From contig JAGREZ010000451.1 in the NCBI GenBank assembly GCA_020446285.1, positions 1 through 6,206 on the forward strand: DNA of 6,206 bases, in the 5' to 3' direction. The first letter of the stretch is position 1, and every line of letters begins with the position of its first letter. Both the position numbers and the translations under genes were made by a program. This stretch comes from Geminicoccaceae bacterium (lineage in GTDB: Bacteria > Pseudomonadota > Alphaproteobacteria > Geminicoccales > Geminicoccaceae). This document shows, one piece after another, positions 1-6,177 of this stretch. Under the pieces are notes generated by a model. It was not told the origin of the DNA. It did not search any database and saw only the letters and a program-made list of their open reading frames with translations.

Positions 1-147
1 GACATGCTCGCATATGTCGCATGACAGATACCTCAAGTCAAGGAAATTAATCTTATACAGATCGGGAAAACCCGACACACGGAACGGTTCCCGGACGGCA
101 GGGGAGCGGATGGAGTCCTCGGATGAAGGAACGGTCGGCGGCGATGA
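1..147. other. Non-coding region beyond the 3' end of the operon
   Basis: No credible gene is seen here. The part from about 35 to 60 is clearly AT-richer than the operon, as expected for an intergenic region. Small symmetries are present: TCGGG-AAAA-CCCGA (62-75), CGGGAA (63-68) against TTCCCG (88-93), the palindrome GGAACGGTTCC (81-91), and GACAT (1-5) against ATGTC (14-18). None is followed by a T-run on the minus strand, so a terminator after the hydrolase gene is possible but weakly supported. On the minus strand TTGACT (41-36) resembles a -35 box for a gene to the left, but the bases 17-19 positions further give only a poor -10 (GACATA or CATATG). Confidence 0.4.
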
Positions 148-1716
148 TCAGCGGGCAGCGGCGGCGCCGTCGCTTCGGGGGTCGCAAGCACCTTCGAGAA
201 GGCCGTCGGGGTGGAGGACGATGGCGCCGGCATGGCCCATCATCTCCTCATGCTCGCCGATGAGGAGGAGATCGTGACCGGCATTGCGCATGGCCTCGAC
301 CAGTTCCGGTGCAAAGCGGTTTTCCATGCGCAGTTTCGTGGATTCCTCGCCCCATGTCCGGCCGAGCAGCCAGCGCGGCGCGCTCACCGCCTGCTGCAGC
401 GGCTGGTCGAACAGCACATGGCGGCTGAAGATGGCCGCCTGGGTCTGCGGCTGACCCTCGCCGCCCATCGTGCCGTAGACCATCCTTCGCCCGTCGCCGA
501 GTGCGGCCATGGCCGGCTGAATGGTGTGGAACGGCCGGCGATGCGGCTGCAGGCTGTTGTGATGCGAGGGGACCAGCGAGAAGGATGTGCCGCGGTTCTG
601 CCAGGAAACGCCGCTTTGATCGAGGACCACGCCCGAGCCGAACTCCCAGTAGATGCTCTGGATCATGCTCACCGCCCGTCCGTCGCGGTCGATCGCTCCG
701 AGCCACACCGTGTCGCCGCCCGGCTGCGCATCCGGCCATGGCGCGGCCTTGTGCATGTCCACTCCGGCCGCCATCGCGTCGAGCCTTGCCGGATCGAGGA
801 AATCACCTGCGGGGACGGGCATGAAGGCGGGATCGGTGACGTACCGGTCGCGGATGCGGAATGCGGCCTTGGTCGCCTCGACGAGACCGTGAATGTGCCC
901 GAAGCTCTCGCCTTCGCGCACGCCGAGGCGGGCGAAGACGCCGAGCAGCAGGAGCGAGGCGAGACCCTGGGTCGGCGGTGGCATGTTGAAGAGCGTGTGC
1001 CCGGCGACCTCGAGTGAAAGGGGGGTGACGTCGAGGGGGCGGTGACGTTCGAGATCGGCGAGGCGCAGCGGGCTGCCGATTTTTTCGAGATCCCCTGCCA
1101 TCGACCGTGCGAGGTCGCCCCTGTAGAAATCGTCCAGTCCGGCGCGCGAGAGATGTTCGAGTGTCGCCGCGAGCCTCGGCAGGCGCAGCCGGGTGCCTTC
1201 GATGCAGGCGCCATAGGTTGCGGCGAAGCCCGGCACGAATTCCAGCTGGTCGCGCCTAGCGGCGGCATTGGCGGCAAGTGTTCCGGTGATCGCGACGCCA
1301 TCGCGGGCGAGGTGAATGGCGTCTTCGAGAAGGCGGGAGAGCGGCAGTCGTCCACGGGAGAGCTCCTTCGCGCGGGCCCAGCCCGAAACGGCACCCGCGA
1401 CCGTGAGTGCGGCGAGCGGTCCACGGGCCGGGATGGTTTCATTGCCCTGTTCGCGATAGCGTTCGATGGTGGCAAGGCCGGCGGCGCCGCCGCATGCGTC
1501 GATACCGACAGGTGCTTTGCCCGGTTCGGCGACAAGCCAGAAACTGTCGCCACCCAGGGCGTTCATGTGCGGATAGGCGACGGTGATCGCGGCGGCGGCG
1601 GCGATCATGGCCTCGATCGCATTGCCGCCATCCTCGAGCACGCGAAGCCCCGCACGCGCGGCCAGATGGTGCGGTGCGGTGACCATGCCGCCATAGGAAC
1701 GAACCGTGTTCAGCAT
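148..1716 (-). CDS. hpxW: Gamma-glutamyltransferase-family Ntn hydrolase, probable oxamate amidohydrolase proenzyme
   Basis: The 522-residue product is a complete GGT-fold Ntn hydrolase. The N-terminal motif TAPHHLAARAGLRVLEDGGN (13-32) is followed by HMNALGGDSF (50-59), LARDG (136-140), PPPTQG (246-251), and GGDTVWLGAIDRDGRAVSM (333-351), where Thr336 is the expected autocleavage site and N-terminal nucleophile. GTMGGEGQPQTQ (415-426) is the glycine-rich oxyanion-hole region, and the C terminus has the family DPRSDG (512-517). Cleavage would give chains of about 335 and 187 residues. There is no signal peptide, unlike periplasmic GGT, so it should act in the cytoplasm. The DxREMAP block that holds the glutamate-binding Arg in true GGT is replaced by DACGGAAG (73-80), which argues against gamma-glutamyl substrates. 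HpxW of Klebsiella is a GGT-family enzyme hydrolysing oxamate to oxalate and ammonia; position in an oxalurate operon makes this the best functional call, though a different amidase or acylase specificity is possible. ATG 1716 overlaps the allH stop; an AGGGA lies 10 bases upstream. Confidence 0.9.
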   Translation of the reverse strand: MLNTVRSYGGMVTAPHHLAARAGLRVLEDGGNAIEAMIAAAAAITVAYPHMNALGGDSFWLVAEPGKAPVGIDACGGAAGLATIERYREQGNETIPARGPLAALTVAGAVSGWARAKELSRGRLPLSRLLEDAIHLARDGVAITGTLAANAAARRDQLEFVPGFAATYGACIEGTRLRLPRLAATLEHLSRAGLDDFYRGDLARSMAGDLEKIGSPLRLADLERHRPLDVTPLSLEVAGHTLFNMPPPTQGLASLLLLGVFARLGVREGESFGHIHGLVEATKAAFRIRDRYVTDPAFMPVPAGDFLDPARLDAMAAGVDMHKAAPWPDAQPGGDTVWLGAIDRDGRAVSMIQSIYWEFGSGVVLDQSGVSWQNRGTSFSLVPSHHNSLQPHRRPFHTIQPAMAALGDGRRMVYGTMGGEGQPQTQAAIFSRHVLFDQPLQQAVSAPRWLLGRTWGEESTKLRMENRFAPELVEAMRNAGHDLLLIGEHEEMMGHAGAIVLHPDGLLEGACDPRSDGAAAAR

Positions 1717-2447
1717 GTGTTTTCAATCCCTGTCCAGCTTTCGGCCGTGAACCCGTCCGGATCGTGTGCCCAAGCCGCCAGCGCCGCCTTCATGCCGGAA
1801 AGCACCGATGCGCCGGATGTGTGGCCGACCCGCGCCAGTCCCGCAAACGCCCGTTCCGGTTCATGGTTATCCGCATCGACGAGTGCCGCAAGGGCTTCAT
1901 GCACGGGAGCGGCGGCGAGGCCGGACGCCGCCGCGCGCAGATGGGCGAGCGAGATCGCGTGCGTGCGTTCGCGCGCGGCGGCGAGCAGCCGGTCCGCCTC
2001 GAAGGAAATGTCGACCGCGCGAAGGGCCAGCATCATGCCGCAAACGACATCGTCGCCCTCCGGTGTCAGCCCGTCGCCGCGGCCGAGCAGGCCGAACGGA
2101 TCCGCCAGTGGCGAAGCATCGGCAACACGCCGCCGCAATTCGTCGAGCCGGGCGCGGATCCGTGCCGGCGCGGGCAGGGGGCGTGGTCGCCAGCAACGCG
2201 CGGCGCGGCGGTCGAGACGGATCCTGTCGCCGCGCCGGGGAAGCCGTCGGCACATGATGTTGATCGCGCCGTCGTAGAGGGATGGATCGACGATGCAAAG
2301 CAGATCGCGGTGAAATTCGACATAGGCGCTGTGGTCGAACCGCGCCACGACGCATCCGGTCGGCTGGTCGGCACGGCCTGCCGCCTCGCCCGCCTGATCG
2401 AGGATACCGGCCGCGAGCGGACCGAGCGAAATCGCCTCAAGGATCAT
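1710..2447 (-). CDS. allH: DUF2877 family protein (YlbF/AllH), probable oxamate carbamoyltransferase subunit
   Basis: The 245-residue product carries the two hallmark blocks of DUF2877: LLGRGDGLTPEGDDVVCGMM (120-139) and ARVGHTSGASVLSGMKAAL (205-222). Between them is an Ala/Arg-rich helical region (150-200), and the N-terminal half (ARFDHSAYVEF, 35-45) looks like a small beta domain. It is a little shorter than E. coli YlbF (about 270 residues). There is no signal peptide or membrane segment. E. coli AllH is the third component assigned to oxamate carbamoyltransferase; how it contributes chemically is not evident from sequence. I placed the start at ATG 2447, which overlaps the kinase stop by 11 bases, because conserved-looking sequence begins there. 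The longer in-frame extension to 2600 is Ser/Arg-rich shadow of the kinase gene. No clear Shine-Dalgarno precedes it, so translation probably depends on coupling to the kinase gene. Its TGA lies inside the first codons of the downstream hydrolase gene (7-base overlap). Unlike E. coli, where I recall the order allF-allG-allH-allK, here the kinase sits between allF and allH. Confidence 0.88.
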   Translation of the reverse strand: MILEAISLGPLAAGILDQAGEAAGRADQPTGCVVARFDHSAYVEFHRDLLCIVDPSLYDGAINIMCRRLPRRGDRIRLDRRAARCWRPRPLPAPARIRARLDELRRRVADASPLADPFGLLGRGDGLTPEGDDVVCGMMLALRAVDISFEADRLLAAARERTHAISLAHLRAAASGLAAAPVHEALAALVDADNHEPERAFAGLARVGHTSGASVLSGMKAALAAWAHDPDGFTAESWTGIENTC

Positions 2448-3411
2448 CGGCGATGATGTGTGTGCCGCTGATGCCGAGAAGGGCATCCATGCACTCGTCG
2501 AGATGGCCGATGATGACATGCTCGCCGCCGCCCTCGAGAAAGCGGATCGCCGCCTCGATCTTCGGACCCATGGAACCCGCCGGAAACTGTCCGTCGGCAT
2601 GCAGTTTCCTGATTTCGCGCAGCGTGACGAATTCGAGATCGCGCCGGGTCGGCTTGCCCCAGTCGATGGCGACCTTGCGTACGGCGGTAAGGATCATGAG
2701 CGTGTCGATGCCGAGCACGTTGGCCATGTGCGCGGAGGTCAGGTCCTTGTCCACCACGGCCTGCACGCCATGACGCACGCCCTTGGGGCCACGCACGACC
2801 GGAATGCCGCCCCCGCCGCCGGCGATGACGATCGTTCCACGTCGGGCGAGAACCTGAACGAGGGAGATGTCGCAGATATGGCGGGGCGACGGCGATGGCA
2901 CGACGTGTCGCCAGCCGCGTCCGGCATCCTCGCGCATCTCCCAGCCGAGTTCGGCGGAAACGGCCTTTGCCTGATCGTCGGTGAAGAACGGGCCGACCGG
3001 CTTGCTCGGGTTCGAGAAGGCCGGATCGTCGGGATCGACCTCGACCTGGGTAAGAAGGCAGGCCACATGTCTCGCGCTGTCGGCCTCGCGCAGCGCATTT
3101 TCCAGTGCCTGCACCAGCAGATAGGCGATGCCGCCCTGGCTGTGGGCGACGCATATGTCGAGCGGCATGGGGGCGATGCGGTCACGGGTGAGTGCCTGGC
3201 GCATCAGGATCTTGCCGACGACCGGGCCGTTGCCGTGGGTGATGACGAGTTCGCTGTCCATCAGCGCCAGCGGCAGCAGGGACCGCGCCGTCTTCACCGC
3301 GATCTCCTTCTGCTCCGCCGAGGTCCCCTCGATATCCTCGGGATGGGTGGCATTGCCGCCGATGGCGATCAGGAGGCGTCCGGGGATGTCTTTCCGGTGT
3401 TCCTGCGACAT
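2437..3411 (-). CDS. arcC: Carbamate kinase (catabolic, AllK-type context)
   Basis: This 324-residue protein is a carbamate kinase of the amino acid kinase superfamily: carbamoyl phosphate + ADP give ATP + carbamate, which decays to CO2 and ammonia. All family signatures are present: AIGGNA (16-21), THGNGPVVGKIL (58-69), SQGGIAYLL (91-99), LTQVEVDPDDPAF (120-132) followed by KPVGPFF (137-143), VPSPSPRHI (171-179), AGGGGGIPVVRG (197-208), VDKDLTSAHMANVLG (220-234), WGKP (251-254) and GSMGPKIEAAIRFL (279-292). One departure is Val64 where the usual motif reads HGNGPQVG. The length is slightly above the typical 310 residues. The start at 3411 was chosen because it lies 4 bases after the allF stop and about 15 residues before the GGN motif; upstream in-frame sequence overlaps allF and is not kinase-like. 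The Shine-Dalgarno (GGATAGAG) is weak, so coupling to allF is likely. Next to allFGH, the expected role is the energy-conserving step after oxalurate cleavage (the AllK role) rather than arginine deiminase fermentation; no arcA or arcB is present. Cytoplasmic. Confidence 0.96.
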   Translation of the reverse strand: MSQEHRKDIPGRLLIAIGGNATHPEDIEGTSAEQKEIAVKTARSLLPLALMDSELVITHGNGPVVGKILMRQALTRDRIAPMPLDICVAHSQGGIAYLLVQALENALREADSARHVACLLTQVEVDPDDPAFSNPSKPVGPFFTDDQAKAVSAELGWEMREDAGRGWRHVVPSPSPRHICDISLVQVLARRGTIVIAGGGGGIPVVRGPKGVRHGVQAVVDKDLTSAHMANVLGIDTLMILTAVRKVAIDWGKPTRRDLEFVTLREIRKLHADGQFPAGSMGPKIEAAIRFLEGGGEHVIIGHLDECMDALLGISGTHIIADDP

Positions 3412-3415
3412 GGCT

Positions 3416-4894
3416 CTATCCGTGATCGAGACGGCCAAGGGCGGTTTCGGCGGCGTCCGCGTTGGAGGGACGCACATCGACGCCCGCCGCCTCCAGCTTC
3501 GCAACCTGTCCCCTGAGGTCCTGCGGGTCGTCTCTCGTGCCTGTCACCGAGGCGATGACGGCTGGTCTCGCTCCCGCATGGCGTTCCAGTACGGCAACAA
3601 TGGCTCCCGCCGGATCGGCATGACCACCATGACCGAGCACCACATCGAGCAGAACGACAGCATTGGCGGGATTGCGCAGGGCGGCTTCGAATGGCTGATC
3701 GCGCACACCCGGATCGATCATCGGATGCGGCTTGCCGCGTGTGTATTCGTCATCGCCCAGATCGACCAGCCTGTGACCCGCCGCCGGCATGGCGGATGCT
3801 CCGGGCACCGGCACATTGGAACTCACCTCGAGACCGGCGCGCAGGAAGATGGTCTGGGCTTCCGCACACAGTGTACCGCCGGCGAACAGCCCCTCGACCC
3901 GTCGACCGGTGCCGGCGGGTCGGCACCGGTCGTCCGGCCCCTTTCCGGCCACGGGCTTGCCGAGCGCCAGAAATGCCGCATCACGCAGGGTCGGGGCGGC
4001 CTGCGCGTTCGCCGGAAGATCGATCTCGCCCAGACCGAGGAAGCAGACGACGAAACGCTTGCCACTGCGGGCGATCCGCTCGCGAATGATCCGGACGACA
4101 CCGGCCGCCGGTGGCTTGGAGACGAGAACCACGGTTTCGGTCGCCGGATCCTCGTCGAGCAGGTCGATCGCGCGAAGGGTGGTGATGCCGCCGACCGATT
4201 CCTTGAGATCGCGTCCGCCGGTGCCGATCGCATGGCTGATGCCGCCACCCTCGCGGGCGATGATGCAGCTCACTTCCTGCGTGCCGGTGCCCGACGCGCC
4301 GACGATGCCGATCGATCCGCGCGGCACGCGGTTCGCAAAGGCCAGCGGCACGCCGCCGATGATGGCGGTCCCGCAATCGGGTCCCATGACCAGGCGGCCG
4401 AGCTCGCGGGCGAGCAGCTTCAGCTCGACCTCCTGTTCGATGGGCACATTGTCGGAGAAGATCATGACGTCGAGGCCGCGCATGAGCGCCTTGCGCGCTT
4501 CGCTCGCCGCATATTCACCCGGAACGGAAATGAGCGCCAGATCGAGCGATGGCACGGCCCGCTGCGCGGCGCGCACGGTCTTCGGTCGCCACGCGGCGGA
4601 TGTCGTGCCGCCCCGTCGTGGCTGGTCCAGCAGTGCTTGCGCCTTCGTGAGCACGAGACGGGCCGTCGCCTCGTCTTCGGCACGCACGGCAAGGACCAGG
4701 TCGCCCGACGATGCGGCCGCACCTTCGGCCGCGAGCACGCCGGCATTGGCCATGATCTCCCGGTTGGCCGGTGTGCCCATCATCAGCGCCGCATCCTCGA
4801 CACCATCGAGCGCCGCGATCTCGCGCGACATGCGCATGAGCCCGACGGAATCGAGATAGAAGCCCTTGCGCACGAGATTGACGACGGCGCTCAT
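3416..4894 (-). CDS. allF: FdrA family protein (AllF), acyl-CoA-synthetase-like subunit of oxamate carbamoyltransferase
   Basis: The 492-residue product is an FdrA protein, related to succinyl-CoA synthetase alpha. Visible landmarks are VRKGFYLDSVGLM (8-20) and MMGTPANREIM (38-48) at the N terminus; VPGEYAASEARKAL (124-137) and FSDNVPIEQEVELK (146-159); VMGPDCGTAIIGGVPLAFAN (169-188); a Rossmann-type GIVGASGTGTQE (196-207); IGTGGRDLKESVGG (223-236); VSKPP (258-262); and the second ligase-like part with GLFAGGTLCAEA (335-346), VDLGDDEYTRGKPHPMIDP (377-395) and VTGTRDDPQ (450-458). The start at 4894 is preferred because GGAG lies 7 bases upstream, it forms ATGA with the allG stop, and homology begins right there. 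The protein is shorter than E. coli FdrA (about 555 residues) and ends without the C-terminal tail I recall in that protein. Residues 321-331, encoded by a strong inverted repeat, sit in a Gly/Pro/Arg-rich linker. The role in oxalurate phosphorolysis is inferred from E. coli AllFGH. Stop is TAG, 4 bases before the kinase start. Confidence 0.94.
   Translation of the reverse strand: MSAVVNLVRKGFYLDSVGLMRMSREIAALDGVEDAALMMGTPANREIMANAGVLAAEGAAASSGDLVLAVRAEDEATARLVLTKAQALLDQPRRGGTTSAAWRPKTVRAAQRAVPSLDLALISVPGEYAASEARKALMRGLDVMIFSDNVPIEQEVELKLLARELGRLVMGPDCGTAIIGGVPLAFANRVPRGSIGIVGASGTGTQEVSCIIAREGGGISHAIGTGGRDLKESVGGITTLRAIDLLDEDPATETVVLVSKPPAAGVVRIIRERIARSGKRFVVCFLGLGEIDLPANAQAAPTLRDAAFLALGKPVAGKGPDDRCRPAGTGRRVEGLFAGGTLCAEAQTIFLRAGLEVSSNVPVPGASAMPAAGHRLVDLGDDEYTRGKPHPMIDPGVRDQPFEAALRNPANAVVLLDVVLGHGGHADPAGAIVAVLERHAGARPAVIASVTGTRDDPQDLRGQVAKLEAAGVDVRPSNADAAETALGRLDHG
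3903..3932. repeat. Perfect 12-bp inverted repeat (hairpin) inside allF
   Basis: The arms CGACCGGTGCCG (3903-3914) and CGGCACCGGTCG (3921-3932) are exact reverse complements separated by six bases. In the allF mRNA this would form a very stable GC-rich stem with loop ACCCGC. No T-run follows on the minus strand, so it is not an ordinary intrinsic terminator. It encodes residues 321-331 (DDRCRPAGTGR), in a linker between the two ligase-like parts of the protein where E. coli FdrA also looks unconserved. The inverted symmetry is directly visible; function is unknown. Confidence 0.85.
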
Positions 4895-6177
4895 CGGCTC
4901 ACTCCGAGACGCCCGGCGAAGGCCCGGACCGCAAGGGTGAAGCAGCCGAGCGGCGCGTTGACGATGCCGGCGCCCACCTGGCCGACGCCCGCAAGCCTGT
5001 GGGCGATGCCGGTATTGATGATGGGGGTGATGCCGCTGTCGGCGACGAGACGGATATCGATGCCGCTCGGCACGCCCTGATAGTCGAGGGCGGGGATGGT
5101 CCATTCGGGATTTTCGACGAGGGTGATCTCGCTCATCTCGCGGGTGAAGAGCGCCGCGTCGGCGGCGGAGCCGGCACCGACGAAACCCGCGACCGCAGGC
5201 GATGCGGCCATGGCGAAACCGCCAAGACCGATGGTTTCGACAATGGTCGAATCGCCCATGTCGGGATTGGCGTCGGCCTCGTCATAGCCCGGAAAGTAGA
5301 GACCGCGCGGCTGTTCCACCGGTGCCGTGAACCACTCGTCGCCACAGCCCGAGACACGAATGCCAAAATCGGTGCCGTTGCGGCTCATCGCCGTGACCAC
5401 GCTCGATCCGTCGATATTGCGGACGGGATCCATGATGGCCTTGCCGAGCGCCATGGCGATGTTGAGGAAGAACTGGTCATTGGCGGCGATGAAGGCGAGG
5501 GCTTCGGCTAGTCTGCCGCGATCGTCCGATGTCCGCGCCAGCGCCGGAGCGATGGCGCGCAGGAACAGGCCCGAACAGGCGACATTGCGCTGGTGCATCT
5601 CGTCGCCCATGGTCAGCCCGCGCGCGACGAGATTCTTCAGCGGCACACCGCCGCAATCGCGCAATGCGCGGCCCAGTGCCGGGCCGAGCACATCCTTGAG
5701 CCAGCGCAGACGGGTGAGCACCTCCGGGTCATTGCCGCCGAAGCGCATGACCTTGCCGAGCCCCTCGTTGATCGTGCAGTAGGTGCTATTGCCGAAGGCG
5801 CGGTTCTCGACGACCATCACCATCTGGCTTCGCGTGGTCATGCCGGTCATCGGTCCCACGGCGTCGTGATGGTGATTGGCATCGAAGGTGAACGCGCCGT
5901 CCCGCGCGAGCGCCTCGGCCTCGTCCAGATCCTTCGCCCAGCCCTCGAAGACGGCGATGCCGGCGACGGCACCCCGCATCGGCCCGCACATTCGCTCCCA
6001 GCCGATCGGCGGGCCGGCGTGGAGGATCGTCCGTTCGGCGAGCGCCGGCATGACCGAATGCGCCGGCACGACATCGACGAGCACCGGATCGGCCGCGAGC
6101 ATGCGCCGGAGGGCTTCCCTGTTCGCGGCGTCGATCCGCCCCGCGATCCCCGTTTGCCCGGCAGTCGAGCGCGCCAA
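4891..6177 (-). CDS. allG: DUF1116 family protein (YlbE/AllG), probable oxamate carbamoyltransferase subunit
   Basis: The 428-residue product matches E. coli YlbE/AllG (about 420 residues) along its full length as I recall it. Recognisable blocks in order are HAGPPIGWERMCGPMRGA (53-70), FEGWAKD (77-83), a His-rich NHHHDAVGPMTGMTT (101-115), NEGLGKVMRFGG (137-148), GLTMGDEMHQRN (187-198), NDQFFLN (233-239), NPDMGDSTIVETIGLGG (304-320), GFVGAG (331-336) and TPIINTGIAHRLAGVGQVGAG (384-404). No signal peptide or membrane segment is evident, so it should be cytoplasmic. In E. coli this family has been assigned, with AllF and AllH, to the enzyme cleaving oxalurate and phosphate to oxamate and carbamoyl phosphate; that role is transferred here by family and context. 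The start is TTG at 6177, chosen because a GGGAGG Shine-Dalgarno lies just upstream and the length fits the family; the only nearby ATG (6203) is out of frame. The frame stays open to the window edge, so a more distal start is not excluded. Its TGA overlaps the allF ATG as ATGA. Confidence 0.93.
   Translation of the reverse strand: MARSTAGQTGIAGRIDAANREALRRMLAADPVLVDVVPAHSVMPALAERTILHAGPPIGWERMCGPMRGAVAGIAVFEGWAKDLDEAEALARDGAFTFDANHHHDAVGPMTGMTTRSQMVMVVENRAFGNSTYCTINEGLGKVMRFGGNDPEVLTRLRWLKDVLGPALGRALRDCGGVPLKNLVARGLTMGDEMHQRNVACSGLFLRAIAPALARTSDDRGRLAEALAFIAANDQFFLNIAMALGKAIMDPVRNIDGSSVVTAMSRNGTDFGIRVSGCGDEWFTAPVEQPRGLYFPGYDEADANPDMGDSTIVETIGLGGFAMAASPAVAGFVGAGSAADAALFTREMSEITLVENPEWTIPALDYQGVPSGIDIRLVADSGITPIINTGIAHRLAGVGQVGAGIVNAPLGCFTLAVRAFAGRLGVSR
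4902..4905 (-). promoter_or_regulatory. Ribosome binding site of allF inside the end of allG
   Basis: On the minus strand GGAG is followed by seven bases (TGAGCCG) and then the allF ATG. The site lies in the last codons of allG, so ribosomes finishing allG at the overlapping ATGA can re-initiate on allF. It settles the allF start at 4894 against a longer in-frame extension. Confidence 0.6.

Noticed and set aside
1479..1492. 14-base perfect palindrome CGGCGGCGCCGCCG in the hydrolase gene
   Set aside because: It is made only of G and C triplets encoding a Cys-Gly-Gly-Ala-Ala-Gly stretch, so codon composition explains it and there is no loop.
1042..2277. 411-codon plus-strand open frame opposite the hydrolase and allH
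   Set aside because: Low-complexity Arg/Ser/Ala composition and no motif; it is the mirror of two genes with clear family signatures.
2448..2600. N-terminal extension of allH to the ATG at 2600
   Set aside because: The extra 51 residues are Ser/Arg-rich and fully overlap conserved carbamate kinase codons in another frame; DUF2877-like sequence begins only at 2447.
3412..3504. 31-residue N-terminal extension of the carbamate kinase
   Set aside because: It overlaps the allF 3' end in another frame and has no kinase features; the ATG at 3411 leaves a normal lead-in to the GGN motif.
3128..5080. 650-codon open reading frame on the plus strand opposite allF
   Set aside because: It has no recognisable domain, is rich in Arg/Gly/Ala/His runs typical of antisense frames in GC-rich genes, and lies over the well-supported allF and kinase genes.
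4895..5104. 70-residue N-terminal extension of allF
   Set aside because: It is Arg/His/Pro-rich shadow sequence of the allG 3' end; the ATG at 4894 has a Shine-Dalgarno and matches the FdrA N terminus.
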